From contig CAJTZK010000021.1 in assembly GCA_910583785.1 (NCBI GenBank), positions 1-22,777 of the forward strand: a DNA stretch of 22,777 nucleotides. Direction: 5' to 3'. This stretch comes from an uncultured Oscillibacter sp. GTDB taxonomy: Bacteria > Bacillota > Clostridia > Oscillospirales > Oscillospiraceae. Position 1 is the stretch's first letter. Each line of letters starts with the position of its first letter. The notes under the pieces were generated by a model. It was not told where the DNA came from. It ran no database searches and was given only the letters and a program-made list of their open reading frames with translations. A program made the translations under genes and the position numbers. Of this stretch, positions 1-7,784 are shown one piece after another.

Positions 1-1
1 C

Positions 2-2200
2 TTCCTCGTGACTGATAGCTCCGGGGCGGTTGTTGGCAGCAGTAACGGTGAATACATTACCGGGGAGGACGGGCGTATCGTCATCCCCAATCTGGAGCCG
101 GGAATCACTGTGACCGCGAAGGAACTCAAGGTCCCGGACGGCGTGGTGCTGGACTCCACACCCAAGAGTATTGAGATTAAGGGCGGCGAAGGTGGGCAGA
201 CGCTCCGCTTTGTCAACCAAAAAACCGGGTATCTTGTGATCAAGAAACTGGATAAGCTGACTTCCGAGCCGCTGGCCGGAGTGGAGTTCAAATTGAGCTA
301 CGCCTCCGGGGAGTATGTGGACGACAATTTTGGGCATCTGTCCTCCCTGGGGCTTTTTAAAACGGACGCCAATGGTGAAATTCGGGTCCCCGTCGTCGGC
401 ACGGTGGTGGTCGAGGAAATCAAAACGCTGCCCAATTACACCATTGACCCCGGAACCAAACGGCAGGTGGTCACGGTCAATCCGGCGGACACGCAGACCT
501 TGACGGTCTACAACACCCCCGACACGAATTTAACGATCCAAAAGTACATTGAGGACCCGAACGCCAAAGGAACCGGCACCGAGCCGCTGGCTGGCGTTAC
601 GTTCCTGATCTGCGACAGCGGCGGGACGCCGCTGGGACCCAATAACGGCGAGTTTGTGACGGACCAGTACGGGCAGATTCGGTTAAGCGTGGCTCCCGGA
701 ACTACCGTCACCGCCAAAGAAGTCAAGACCGCCAGCAATGAATTTGTGCTGGATTCCACGCCGCAGAGCATCCTCATCAAAGAGGGCGGCGAGGGTCAGC
801 AGCTCACCTTTTATAACAAGCGCGTTGGCGGTTTGGAGCTGATTAAGGTCAGTGCATCCGATGAAACCAAGCGCATTCCCAACACCACCTTTGAGATTCG
901 GAAGATGGATGGGGCCTTGGTTGAGACGGTCACCACGGATTCCACGGGCCGGGTACATGTCGATCTGGACGCCGGCGACTTCTATGCCGTCGAGATCAAG
1001 GCCGGGGAGGGTTTCAAGCTGGATTCCACACCCCACTATTTCTCCGTCCAGGACAACCAATGTACCACTTTGACGGTGACTAACAAAGCCTTCTCCGGCA
1101 TTTTGATTCACAAGGTTGATTCCGTCACCAAGAAGGGCATCTACGGGGTTTCCTTCCTGCTCTACGACAGCACGAATACCCCCGTGGGCCAGTACACCTC
1201 TGATAATCAGGGATATGTGTACATCGAGAGCATCACCACGGCGGGCCGCTTCTACCTGCGGGAGCTGGAGAACGAGGGCTACATCACGGACACGCAGATG
1301 AAAACCGTCTATGTGAAGCCCGGAGAAACCACCCTCGTGGAGTGGGAAAACACGCCCATTTCCGGCCAGATCCAGATCACAAAGAAATCCGCCGACTACA
1401 ATTCCACCAACGGACTCCCCGCCGGGACTCTGCTGGAGGGGGCGGTCTTTGAAATCTACGACAAGGCCAACAACCTCGTGGACACCATCCGAAGCGATGG
1501 CCGCGGGCTGGCCGTCTCCCGTCAGATCCCCTTGGGACGCTATACCATCCGGGAGGTCAAAGCACCGGCCAATTATGGCGTGAACGAGACGCCTCTGACG
1601 GCATACCTGGAGCACGAGGGACAGATCGTCCGCTTCGAGGTGACGAACAAGAGTATGTCCACCGGCGTGTCCATCACCAAGACAGGCCCTGCCGAGGTTA
1701 TGGCGGGCCAGCCCGTGCGCTATGTCTTCTCCAACATCGCCAACAGCTCCAACGTGCGCCTCGACAATTTCTATTGGAGAGACACCCTGCCTGCTGAGGT
1801 GAGACTGGAGAAGATCGTCACAGGCACCTACAACTTCCCCGGCGTTTACAAGATCACCTACCGGGTAAACGGCGGAGAGCCTCAGACCCTGGCGGACAAC
1901 CTCTCCACCCAGAAGAACTACACCCTGGCCGCCTCCGCAACGGCCCTGGGCCTTGCCAGCAACGAGCGGGTCACGGAAATTATGTTTGTCTTTGGGCAGG
2001 TCCCCGGCGGTTTCGCTCGGGTGGAGAAGCCCATGATCCACTGCAAGGCCGTGTCCAGCATCGCCGCCGGGTCCTTCGTGAACAAGGCGGATGTGGGCGG
2101 CACCTACCAAGGCGTATGGGTCCAGGCGGTCAGCCGCTGGGTGACCACCGTTTACGGAAAGAAGCCCTCCGTGCCCAAGCTGCCCCGCACCGGCTACTAA
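2..2200 (+). CDS. Cna_B/SpaA-repeat surface adhesin, 5' end outside the window
   Basis: This is the C-terminal ~732 residues of a large secreted adhesin; the reading frame is open from the window edge, so the GTG at 8 is internal and the signal peptide is upstream. About six Cna_B-type (SpaA pilin) repeats of 90-100 residues follow each other, each opening with a strand carrying a candidate isopeptide lysine (for example LVIKKLD, LTIQKYIED, LIHKVDS) and closing with an Asn-rich strand (VYNT, FYNK, VTNK). Such domains are normally stabilised by Lys-Asn isopeptide bonds and form stalks. The last ~170 residues resemble a DUF11-like beta domain. The protein ends LPRTGY at the stop, a sortase-type motif with no hydrophobic segment or basic tail after it. 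Role inferred: host or cell-cell attachment, as for adhesins carried by other conjugative elements. A hairpin follows the stop. Confidence 0.88.
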   Translation, partial: FLVTDSSGAVVGSSNGEYITGEDGRIVIPNLEPGITVTAKELKVPDGVVLDSTPKSIEIKGGEGGQTLRFVNQKTGYLVIKKLDKLTSEPLAGVEFKLSYASGEYVDDNFGHLSSLGLFKTDANGEIRVPVVGTVVVEEIKTLPNYTIDPGTKRQVVTVNPADTQTLTVYNTPDTNLTIQKYIEDPNAKGTGTEPLAGVTFLICDSGGTPLGPNNGEFVTDQYGQIRLSVAPGTTVTAKEVKTASNEFVLDSTPQSILIKEGGEGQQLTFYNKRVGGLELIKVSASDETKRIPNTTFEIRKMDGALVETVTTDSTGRVHVDLDAGDFYAVEIKAGEGFKLDSTPHYFSVQDNQCTTLTVTNKAFSGILIHKVDSVTKKGIYGVSFLLYDSTNTPVGQYTSDNQGYVYIESITTAGRFYLRELENEGYITDTQMKTVYVKPGETTLVEWENTPISGQIQITKKSADYNSTNGLPAGTLLEGAVFEIYDKANNLVDTIRSDGRGLAVSRQIPLGRYTIREVKAPANYGVNETPLTAYLEHEGQIVRFEVTNKSMSTGVSITKTGPAEVMAGQPVRYVFSNIANSSNVRLDNFYWRDTLPAEVRLEKIVTGTYNFPGVYKITYRVNGGEPQTLADNLSTQKNYTLAASATALGLASNERVTEIMFVFGQVPGGFARVEKPMIHCKAVSSIAAGSFVNKADVGGTYQGVWVQAVSRWVTTVYGKKPSVPKLPRTGY

Positions 2201-2210
2201 TTCCTTTTCC

Positions 2211-2242
2211 CCAGGCGGTCCGCTTCCCGGCGGGCCGCCTGG
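2211..2242 (+). terminator. Strong hairpin after the adhesin gene
   Basis: A 12-bp stem (CCAGGCGGTCCG pairing with CGGGCCGCCTGG, one G-T pair) encloses an 8-base loop, starting 10 bases after the adhesin stop. There is no immediate T-run after it, so intrinsic termination is probable but not certain. It separates the adhesin from the SSB-led operon. Confidence 0.6.
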
Positions 2243-2252
2243 AGTCCTTACA

Positions 2253-2281
2253 TTTATATATATATATCATCAAAAAAGGAG
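2253..2281 (+). promoter_or_regulatory. AT-rich tract and ribosome binding site ahead of the SSB operon
   Basis: An alternating TA run (2255-2267) lies in otherwise GC-rich DNA and is followed by AAAAAAGGAG ending 7 bases before the SSB ATG. The TA run could hold a -10 element for the downstream operon, but no convincing -35 is found at 16-18 bases, so the promoter is only suggested. Confidence 0.35.
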
Positions 2282-2288
2282 ACTGTCT

Positions 2289-2687
2289 ATGCTGAAAATT
2301 GCCGCAACCGGAAACCTGACCAACGACGTGGAGCTGAAGACTCAGGAGGACGGCAGACCCTACGCCATCCTGCGGATCGCCTCGGACCGGCGCTACCGGG
2401 CCAAGGACGGGACCCGCCTCACCGATTTTATCTCCATCAAGGTCCGCGGCCCCCTGGCGGAGCGCTGCGCCGCCTTCGCCTATAAGGGCTGTAAGCTGGC
2501 CGCCGTCGGGGACTTCGAGACTGTTGTGCCCTCCGAGGACCCCGCCCGCCAGCCCGGCTTCCTCATCAAGGCCAGCGATGTGGAAGTGCTCTCCCCCAGA
2601 AAGGCGCGGGAAGCCGCCGGGGCCATTGACGCTGCCAGAGCAAACCAGGAGGCCGCCGGGATACCTGAGAGCGAAGCCATCGCGTAA
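2289..2687 (+). CDS. ssb: Single-stranded DNA-binding protein (SSB-like OB fold)
   Basis: A 132-residue SSB-family protein. The N-terminal ~100 residues show the OB-fold pattern: an initial MLKIAATGNLTNDVEL strand with the conserved GNL(T)xD, then a middle strand segment DFISIKV where SSBs have xWx(V/C)V, and a KGxxxxxxGD segment. SSB coats single strands during replication, repair and conjugative transfer. The usual acidic C-terminal tip that recruits partner proteins is not evident: the protein ends ESEAIA, so it may work as an element-specific variant. It has a strong RBS and appears to be the first gene of the operon. Its stop overlaps the next ATG by one base (TAATG). Confidence 0.85.
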   Translation: MLKIAATGNLTNDVELKTQEDGRPYAILRIASDRRYRAKDGTRLTDFISIKVRGPLAERCAAFAYKGCKLAAVGDFETVVPSEDPARQPGFLIKASDVEVLSPRKAREAAGAIDAARANQEAAGIPESEAIA

Positions 2688-3610
2688 TGCGGAACACCGG
2701 AACCGAGTACGGCAGCGCGGACCGGACTCCGGTTGTGCTGCCGGAACTGGCGGAACTGCTCCCCCCTCTCACGGGGGAGCAGCTGGCCGCCCTGGAGGCA
2801 GACCTGCTGAAAAACGGCTGTTATTCGCCTGTCATTGTCAACGAGGATATGGTCATCATCGACGGACATAACCGCCAGAGGCTGTGCGAGGAGCACGGGA
2901 TTCCGTATAAAATGGCGGTGTTCTCGTTTGAGGACCTGCTGGAGGCAAAATGCTGGGCCATTGAGAACCAGCGGGGCCGCCGGAACCTGGAGAAGTGGGA
3001 GCTGGGCAAGATCGCCTTGAAGCTGAGGCCGGATATTGAGGCGAAGGCCAGGGCCAAACAGGCTGCGGCCGGAGGAGACAAATCTGGAGAGGGAGCGCTT
3101 TTGACAACATTGTCAGAAGCGCTCCCTCCTGTCAGCACGAGGAAGGAACTGGCTGAGTCGGTTGGCATTGGCGAGGTCACCATGGGTAAGGTCATGCAGA
3201 TTGATGAGCACGCCCCATCCGCCGTGAAGGAGGCCCTGGACAGCGGAGACCTGTCCGTAAACCAGGGCTACAACATCACCCGGCAGGTCCAGGAGCTGCC
3301 GGAGGAGGAACGGGAGGAGGCCGCCTCCCAGGCGGTGGAGCTTCTAAAGGCAAAAAAGGAGGTCCAGGCCATCGACGCCGAGGCGGACCGCCGGGACAAG
3401 ATCGCTTCTCTCTTCTGTAAAGCCTTTGAGCGGGCCGTGCTGCTCACGCCCACGGAGGAAAACGTCCGTATCTGGGTGGAGAATACCCGTATGCGGCCCG
3501 ACGAAATTGAGGATTCTGTCAAAGAGGCCCGCGAGCTGGCGGAGGTGTTCACCGCCATCGCAGACGTCCTGGAATGTCTTCTGCCGCAAGGAGAGGAGGC
3601 GTCTTCGTGA
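2687..3610 (+). CDS. ParB/Spo0J-like nuclease-fold DNA-binding protein
   Basis: A 307-residue ParB-family protein. Residues ~45-85 carry the ParB N-domain signature, with VIIDGHNRQRLCEEHGIPY (the DGHxR box) and, later, ENQRGRRNLEKWE. A helix-turn-helix follows at about 150-175 (STRKELAESVGIGEVTMGKV), and the C-terminal half is helical and acidic. ParB-like proteins on mobile elements bind specific sites and act in partition, transfer control or as transcription factors. No ParA ATPase is adjacent, which favours a regulatory or accessory role. A 40-bp palindrome lies inside the gene, in the linker between the two domains (3089-3128). Start ATG overlaps the SSB stop. Confidence 0.85.
   Translation: MRNTGTEYGSADRTPVVLPELAELLPPLTGEQLAALEADLLKNGCYSPVIVNEDMVIIDGHNRQRLCEEHGIPYKMAVFSFEDLLEAKCWAIENQRGRRNLEKWELGKIALKLRPDIEAKARAKQAAAGGDKSGEGALLTTLSEALPPVSTRKELAESVGIGEVTMGKVMQIDEHAPSAVKEALDSGDLSVNQGYNITRQVQELPEEEREEAASQAVELLKAKKEVQAIDAEADRRDKIASLFCKAFERAVLLTPTEENVRIWVENTRMRPDEIEDSVKEARELAEVFTAIADVLECLLPQGEEASS
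3089..3128. repeat. 40-bp near-perfect palindrome inside the ParB-like gene
   Basis: The left half starts GAGGGAGCGCTTTTGACAA and the right half ends TTGTCAGAAGCGCTCCCTC. Of the 20 opposed positions, 18 are complementary. It is translated as part of the linker between the ParB domain and the helix-turn-helix, around residues 134-147. Candidate functions are a binding site for the protein encoded around it, a ParB-type centromere site, or an RNA hairpin affecting translation. Confidence 0.8.
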
Positions 3611-4359
3611 AAGAAGAAATCTCCGTCCGCCAATGGCAGGAGCAGTTCAAGGCCGGATTTTACGACAGCCCGGACATTCACACACAATGCGGGGCGGGCT
3701 GGTACGACTGGTTCTGCCAGGATAAAGCTCTCGCCGGACGGCTGAAGAAAATCGCCAAGGTGGTCATGGGAATTACCTCCCCCTTCATCCTGGACAACTA
3801 CTATGTCTGGTTCAAAAATAACGCCCTGACCACTGGCCAGATGTACGACGACGTCCGCTTTGAGCCGCTGTCCGGGAAACGGGATGGGAAGTGTTTTCTA
3901 ATCACCCTGGATCATCCCTGCCAGTCTGGAAAATGGGCGCTGACCACAGAGCGGTACGGCTTCGGAACGCCGGAATTTGTGTGCGGCAATGTGCGGGAAA
4001 TGCTCCGGTACATTGATAAGCTGGGCGCGGAGCTGGAGAAAGAAGTCCCTGGGCCGCTTATTCTGGAGGAAAAGGCCGTCGCTGAATTCATCTCCAGCCA
4101 GCCGGATCTCCAGCACGCCGCTTTCCTGCACCGGATAAGTGAGCACACCTACAGCGTTTTCACGCCTAAAGAAAACCGAAAAGAGTTTATCCATGCGGCC
4201 CTGAATCCGGATGCCGCCCCCGTAGGCTTCCAAAAAGGTCAGGCGGTGCAGATCAACGGAATTTATGTCAGCCGCCATAACCATGAGGCGGTGGTGCCCC
4301 CCGATTTTGACCATAACGGGAAGAAACCGCCGAAAAAGAGAGGAGGAAAGGAACGATGA
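3607..4359 (+). CDS. Conserved-looking hypothetical protein, 250 aa
   Basis: I do not recognise a named domain. The start chosen is the GTG at 3607: GGAGAGGAGG ends 6 bases before it and it overlaps the ParB-like stop (GTGA). The frame stays open upstream, but those starts lie deep inside the previous gene. The protein begins MKEEISVRQWQEQFKAG, contains aromatic-rich stretches (AGWYDWFCQDK, NYYVWFKNN) and has no membrane segment or signal peptide. The last ~70 residues look like a separate unit and end in a basic tail, KKPPKKRGGKER. Architecture and position suggest a soluble element-encoded accessory protein. From memory, proteins with this N-terminal style are common in gut Firmicute ICEs, but I cannot attach a function. 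Confidence 0.75.
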   Translation: MKEEISVRQWQEQFKAGFYDSPDIHTQCGAGWYDWFCQDKALAGRLKKIAKVVMGITSPFILDNYYVWFKNNALTTGQMYDDVRFEPLSGKRDGKCFLITLDHPCQSGKWALTTERYGFGTPEFVCGNVREMLRYIDKLGAELEKEVPGPLILEEKAVAEFISSQPDLQHAAFLHRISEHTYSVFTPKENRKEFIHAALNPDAAPVGFQKGQAVQINGIYVSRHNHEAVVPPDFDHNGKKPPKKRGGKER

Positions 4360-4778
4360 GCAAAGAATATCCCGCGCGGGCGGCAAGCCCTCCCGGCAGG
4401 CCCCTCCTGCCCCCGGAGGCGGAGGAGGAAATCCTGACGGCGCTGTTCACCAATATGAAAATCAGCTCTGGCGAGATTGCCGCCATCCTCAAAAAACACC
4501 ATGTGTCCTGTGACACAGAACTTCTCCAGGACCGCTACCGCAAGCGCCTGGGCCAGCGGCTCATGGCCAGCATCCGGGACGAGCAGGGACACCGGGAGGT
4601 TCTGGCCCGCGGCAGCGAATACATCGTGCTGGAGTGCTGCAACGACCGGCAGGCCCTCCAGGCCATTCGCCGCCGTATCCAGAGCCAGATGAACGGCCTG
4701 GAGGTGTCCTCCATGAAGGTGGGCGGACGCATTCGGGTGCTGGACCGATTCCTCGCACGGTTCCGAAAGGCGGGCTGA
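4356..4778 (+). CDS. Hypothetical protein, 140 aa
   Basis: No family recognised. The ATG overlaps the previous stop as ATGA, and GAGGAAAGG provides the RBS. After a Pro/Ala/Arg-rich N-terminus (residues 1-22) comes a helical region (EAEEEILTALFTNMKISSGEIAAILKKH) reminiscent of a helix-turn-helix, then a basic, Arg-rich C-terminal half. The net positive charge would suit a nucleic-acid-binding accessory protein, which is inference only. Confidence 0.7.
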   Translation: MSKEYPARAASPPGRPLLPPEAEEEILTALFTNMKISSGEIAAILKKHHVSCDTELLQDRYRKRLGQRLMASIRDEQGHREVLARGSEYIVLECCNDRQALQAIRRRIQSQMNGLEVSSMKVGGRIRVLDRFLARFRKAG

Positions 4779-4780
4779 CC

Positions 4781-5932
4781 ATGGGTCCGAGAGATATGCT
4801 CCAGGCGATCCGGGAGTATCCCGCCGCCTGTGCCCGCCTGGAAACGGCACAGAGGGAGCTGAATCAAGCGCAAAAGGCTCTGGAAAAGAGCGAGCTGGAG
4901 TGCCAGCGCCTCAGCGGCGATTACAGCGAGGCCAGGCGCCGGGCAAACTTTTCCGAGAAAAAGTCGGCCGCGCTGCAAGCCGCTTTGGACGCCTACTGCC
5001 CAAAGCTGTCTTCCCTGGCGGAGATGATCCGGTTTTATGAGACGGTCTCCCCCAGCCTGGACCCCCAGGGCTTCACACTGTTCCGCGCGGCGAAAAAGAT
5101 GACCGGCATCGACCTGTACAGCTATTTCGCCTACGAGGACAGCCGCGGCCTGTTTGAGCAGATGGATGGCCGCCAGCTTCTGCGCTGGCTGACCGCCGCC
5201 CGGTTCGGCGCCGTGGAGTGGGAGATCGTGACCGGGACCTGCTATGAGGAGGCCATCCTGCGGGAGGTGGATACCTCCGCGCCGGAGTATCTGGCATTTG
5301 AGGAGAAGCTGTATCGGTCGGTTTTGGACCGCATGGGCTTTGAGGAGCTTCTCGCTCCAGAACATGCCGATGAAAAAATGAAGCAAAGCAAGGTGTTGTC
5401 TACGGAGGAAATAACGGAATTGAAGCTCTATAGTCCTCTCAGCGCGGTACTGTATGAGGAAGACCCCGAGGAAGAAACAGAAACCGGCTGTGAGCCGCTG
5501 ATTTTGTCGGGCTATGAGCTGACCGGCTATCAGGATGCCATCCGCCAGGGCATTGAGGATGAGCGCCTGCCGGATGAGGAGGAGCGGGGCCTCATGACTT
5601 ACTTTGACGGCGATGAGTCTGTGGATGAAAAGGTTATTTCCGTTCAAATGGATGTGGAGGAGGTCCTCGGCAGCTTATACGCCGTGGCTGTCTGCCAAAT
5701 AAGAGACGGCCTCAGCTCCGGCGAATTGGAGGAATTAAAAGAATACTGTGTTTCGCAGTATGCGGACGGTTGGGGCGAGAGCTATGAACAGCGATCCCGC
5801 AAAACGGAGGACGGCGAATTGTACGTCAGCTTCTGGAAGCCCGACGGCTTCTACATCTGCACCAAAGAGGAACTGGAGACTGCAAAGGCCCACGTCCGTC
5901 CCCGGCCCCAGAGAGGAGGTCACGTCCGATGA
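4781..5932 (+). CDS. Coiled-coil protein with C-terminal 'LYSPL' domain (module copy 1)
   Basis: A 383-residue protein starting at the ATG at 4781, preceded by GAAAGGCGGG; the longer open frame upstream lies inside the previous gene. Residues ~10-70 are a coiled coil (alternating Leu/Ala with Glu/Arg/Gln). Residues ~75-200 are an unrecognised helical region. Residues ~214-372 form the first copy of a domain seen three times in this operon: it opens ELKLYSPL, contains LYAVAVCQI, then LKEYCVSQYADGWGESYEQ, and closes with LYVSFWKPDGFYICTKEEL. No catalytic motif is obvious. A run of six A at 5373-5378 sits in ...DEKMKQ; one base fewer would create a TGA overlapping an ATG, so this could be two genes fused, though no RBS supports that. 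Ends in -GGHVR with the next RBS encoded in its tail. Confidence 0.75.
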   Translation: MGPRDMLQAIREYPAACARLETAQRELNQAQKALEKSELECQRLSGDYSEARRRANFSEKKSAALQAALDAYCPKLSSLAEMIRFYETVSPSLDPQGFTLFRAAKKMTGIDLYSYFAYEDSRGLFEQMDGRQLLRWLTAARFGAVEWEIVTGTCYEEAILREVDTSAPEYLAFEEKLYRSVLDRMGFEELLAPEHADEKMKQSKVLSTEEITELKLYSPLSAVLYEEDPEEETETGCEPLILSGYELTGYQDAIRQGIEDERLPDEEERGLMTYFDGDESVDEKVISVQMDVEEVLGSLYAVAVCQIRDGLSSGELEELKEYCVSQYADGWGESYEQRSRKTEDGELYVSFWKPDGFYICTKEELETAKAHVRPRPQRGGHVR

Positions 5933-7113
5933 GTGAAACCGTAGAACTGAGGCTGTACAGCCCCCTCCAGATTGACGTCATCGACCGGGATATTTCTGAC
6001 CGGGCCATCCCTCTGCAAGCGGCGGACCAAGAACGGAAGGAAGAATACCTGAGAAGGATTGTGCGTGCCTTGGGAGAACTCCAGTCTCAAGAGGATGCCC
6101 GGCACGCCTTTACCGCCCCTCAGCAGGATTGGTCCGAGATAAGCAAAAAAATCATTTCTGTTGATCGCGCGGTAACTTTGGTCAACAACAGACTCTATGG
6201 ACTCTATCTCTGCCGGATCGGAAAAGAGCTTGCCCCGAAGGAGGTAGCGGATTTGAAATGGCACTGCCGTGACCAGTGGGAACACGGCTGGGGGGAGGGT
6301 TATGCCCACTGTCCCCGTGAGGGCCCCAGCCTGGGCCTGTACATCCATTTCTGGCAGGATACCGCCGCCCCGTTTCTGACCAGAGATGAGCTGCAGGCTG
6401 CGCGGAAAGCGGAACAGAACAGGCCCGCTGTCACGGAGATCACCCCGGATACCTTCTGGACGCTGATCGCCCAGGCAAAGGACTCCTGGGGCGGAACTCA
6501 TGAAGCGGCCGCGTACTGGCTGGCGGAGCGCCTGCTGGAAATGGGACCGGAACAGACGCTGAACTTTCACGGCATCCTGCACGGATACATGAAGCTGGCA
6601 TATCAATATGGACTGTGGAACGCGGCGATTCTCATATTGGAGGACGGCTGTTACGGAGATAAATTTGAAGATTTCCGCGCCTGGCTGATTTATCAGGGAA
6701 AGGAAACCTATCTGGCGGCGCTGAAGGACCCGGACTCCCTGGCGGATATTCCCGACCATGAAAACTGCCGGTTTATGGCTCTGCCCTATGTGGGCGATAT
6801 GGCCTATGAGCGGCTGAGGGGCCGCATGCCCCACGTTGACATGGACCCCGACGCCCACCGGCGGCTGACAGCGGAACTGAAGAAGGGCATCGTGTACGGC
6901 GCGGAAACCGGATATCCCCATGAGTGGTCCGAGATAGCCGCCTATCTTCCCCGCCTGACCGCCCGGCACACGACGCCGGAGGAGCTGCGGGCCCGTGGCC
7001 GCCGGGGGCGCCTGTGGAACCATGGCGACCCGGACATTCAAAAAGCACGGGCGGCAGCTCCCAAAAAGAAGAAGGCGCGGTCCGGCAAACAGAAGGGCGG
7101 TGAAAGCAGGTGA
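5929..7113 (+). CDS. 'LYSPL' domain fused to DUF4240 (module copies 2 and 1)
   Basis: A 394-residue two-domain protein. Residues 1 to ~160 are the second copy of the LYSPL domain (VELRLYSPL, LYGLYLCRIG, DQWEHGWGEGY, LYIHFWQ, FLTRDEL). Residues ~168-350 are a DUF4240 domain, recognisable from TFWTLIAQAKDSWGG, YQYGLWNAAILILEDGCYGD, FRAWLIYQGKETYLAALKDPDSLAD and the aromatic C-terminal part. DUF4240 occurs in many bacteria beside WGR/MolR-like regulators and has no settled biochemical role. The C-terminus is lysine-rich (PKKKKARSGKQ...). The ATG overlaps the previous stop (ATGA) behind GAGAGGAGG. The DUF4240 part is paralogous to the next gene, even at nucleotide level around CTGAAGGACCCGGACTCC. 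Confidence 0.82.
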   Translation: MSETVELRLYSPLQIDVIDRDISDRAIPLQAADQERKEEYLRRIVRALGELQSQEDARHAFTAPQQDWSEISKKIISVDRAVTLVNNRLYGLYLCRIGKELAPKEVADLKWHCRDQWEHGWGEGYAHCPREGPSLGLYIHFWQDTAAPFLTRDELQAARKAEQNRPAVTEITPDTFWTLIAQAKDSWGGTHEAAAYWLAERLLEMGPEQTLNFHGILHGYMKLAYQYGLWNAAILILEDGCYGDKFEDFRAWLIYQGKETYLAALKDPDSLADIPDHENCRFMALPYVGDMAYERLRGRMPHVDMDPDAHRRLTAELKKGIVYGAETGYPHEWSEIAAYLPRLTARHTTPEELRARGRRGRLWNHGDPDIQKARAAAPKKKKARSGKQKGGESR

Positions 7114-7784
7114 ATCAGCCTATTGCAGAGATCAACAAGGAAACCTTCTGGGCGCTGATCGCTCAGGCGAAGGAGCATCCGGGCGGCCCCGGCGAGTGGC
7201 TGATGGAACGGCTGATGGACCTGGGGCCGGAGCAGGCCAAGAGGTTCGATGACTTTGCCCACGCCTACAGCAGCTTGGCCGATCAGTACGGCCTGTGGAC
7301 AGCAGCCTCCGTCATGGAGCGCGGCGGCTGCACGGATGACGGCTTTATGGACTTCCGCACATGGCTGGTGGCCCAGGGCAAGGGTGTGTACATGGCCGCG
7401 CTGAAAGACCCGGACTCCCTGGTTGACGCGCCGGACTATCAGGACCAGCGCTTTGACTGCCTCCCCCATATGGGAGAGCGGGCCTACGAGGAACTCACGG
7501 GCCGGAGCACATATGAGAATTTTGATCCCGCTGGGTTTCAGGCGCTGAAATCGGAGCTGGAACAGGAGGTCGTGTATGGCGACGGAATCGGATATCCCTA
7601 TGACGCCGCCGATGTCCCCGCCTACCTGCCCTGCCTGTGCCGCAAGTATATGCCGGAAGAAATGTTTCAAAAACAAAAGGTGGATATCGGAACCTGGAAC
7701 TTGAATAACCCCAATATTCAAAAGGCCCGCGCCACTGCTCAGAAAAGTAAAAAAGTCAAGAAGGAACGAGGTGATGTAAGATAA
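7110..7784 (+). CDS. DUF4240 protein (second tandem copy)
   Basis: A 224-residue protein that is almost entirely one DUF4240 domain: ETFWALIAQAKEHPGG at ~10-25, DQYGLWTAASVMERGGCTDDGF at ~60-82, FRTWLVAQGKGVYMAALKDPDSL at ~88-110, and CLPHMGERAYEEL later. It parallels the second half of the preceding gene and most likely arose by tandem duplication, with this copy lacking the LYSPL domain. The start is the GTG at 7110, overlapping the previous stop (GTGA) behind AAGGGCGG. The protein ends in a basic tail (QKSKKVKKERGDVR). Soluble, with no membrane segment. Biochemical role unknown. Confidence 0.82.
   Translation: MNQPIAEINKETFWALIAQAKEHPGGPGEWLMERLMDLGPEQAKRFDDFAHAYSSLADQYGLWTAASVMERGGCTDDGFMDFRTWLVAQGKGVYMAALKDPDSLVDAPDYQDQRFDCLPHMGERAYEELTGRSTYENFDPAGFQALKSELEQEVVYGDGIGYPYDAADVPAYLPCLCRKYMPEEMFQKQKVDIGTWNLNNPNIQKARATAQKSKKVKKERGDVR
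7768..7783 (+). promoter_or_regulatory. RBS with ATA where the start codon is expected
   Basis: GAGGTG (7768-7773) is followed after 7 bases by ATA (7781-7783), and the ATA overlaps the previous gene's TAA as ATAA. That is exactly the position of the ATGA overlaps used elsewhere in this operon. No ATG, GTG or TTG lies in frame until 7826, well inside the conserved domain. The ATG at 7774 is followed directly by TAA. Confidence 0.6.

Noticed and set aside
2255..2267. Alternating TA run as a microsatellite or phase-variable promoter
   Set aside because: Only 13 bases and no well-placed -35/-10 pair around it. Reported only as an AT-rich leader.
7774..7779. ATG-TAA as a regulatory start-stop element (also at 18564-18569)
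   Set aside because: Both occur in the spacer of a GAGGTGATGTAA-like RBS region and are better explained as chance products of the spacer. The frame relation to the following gene differs between the two.
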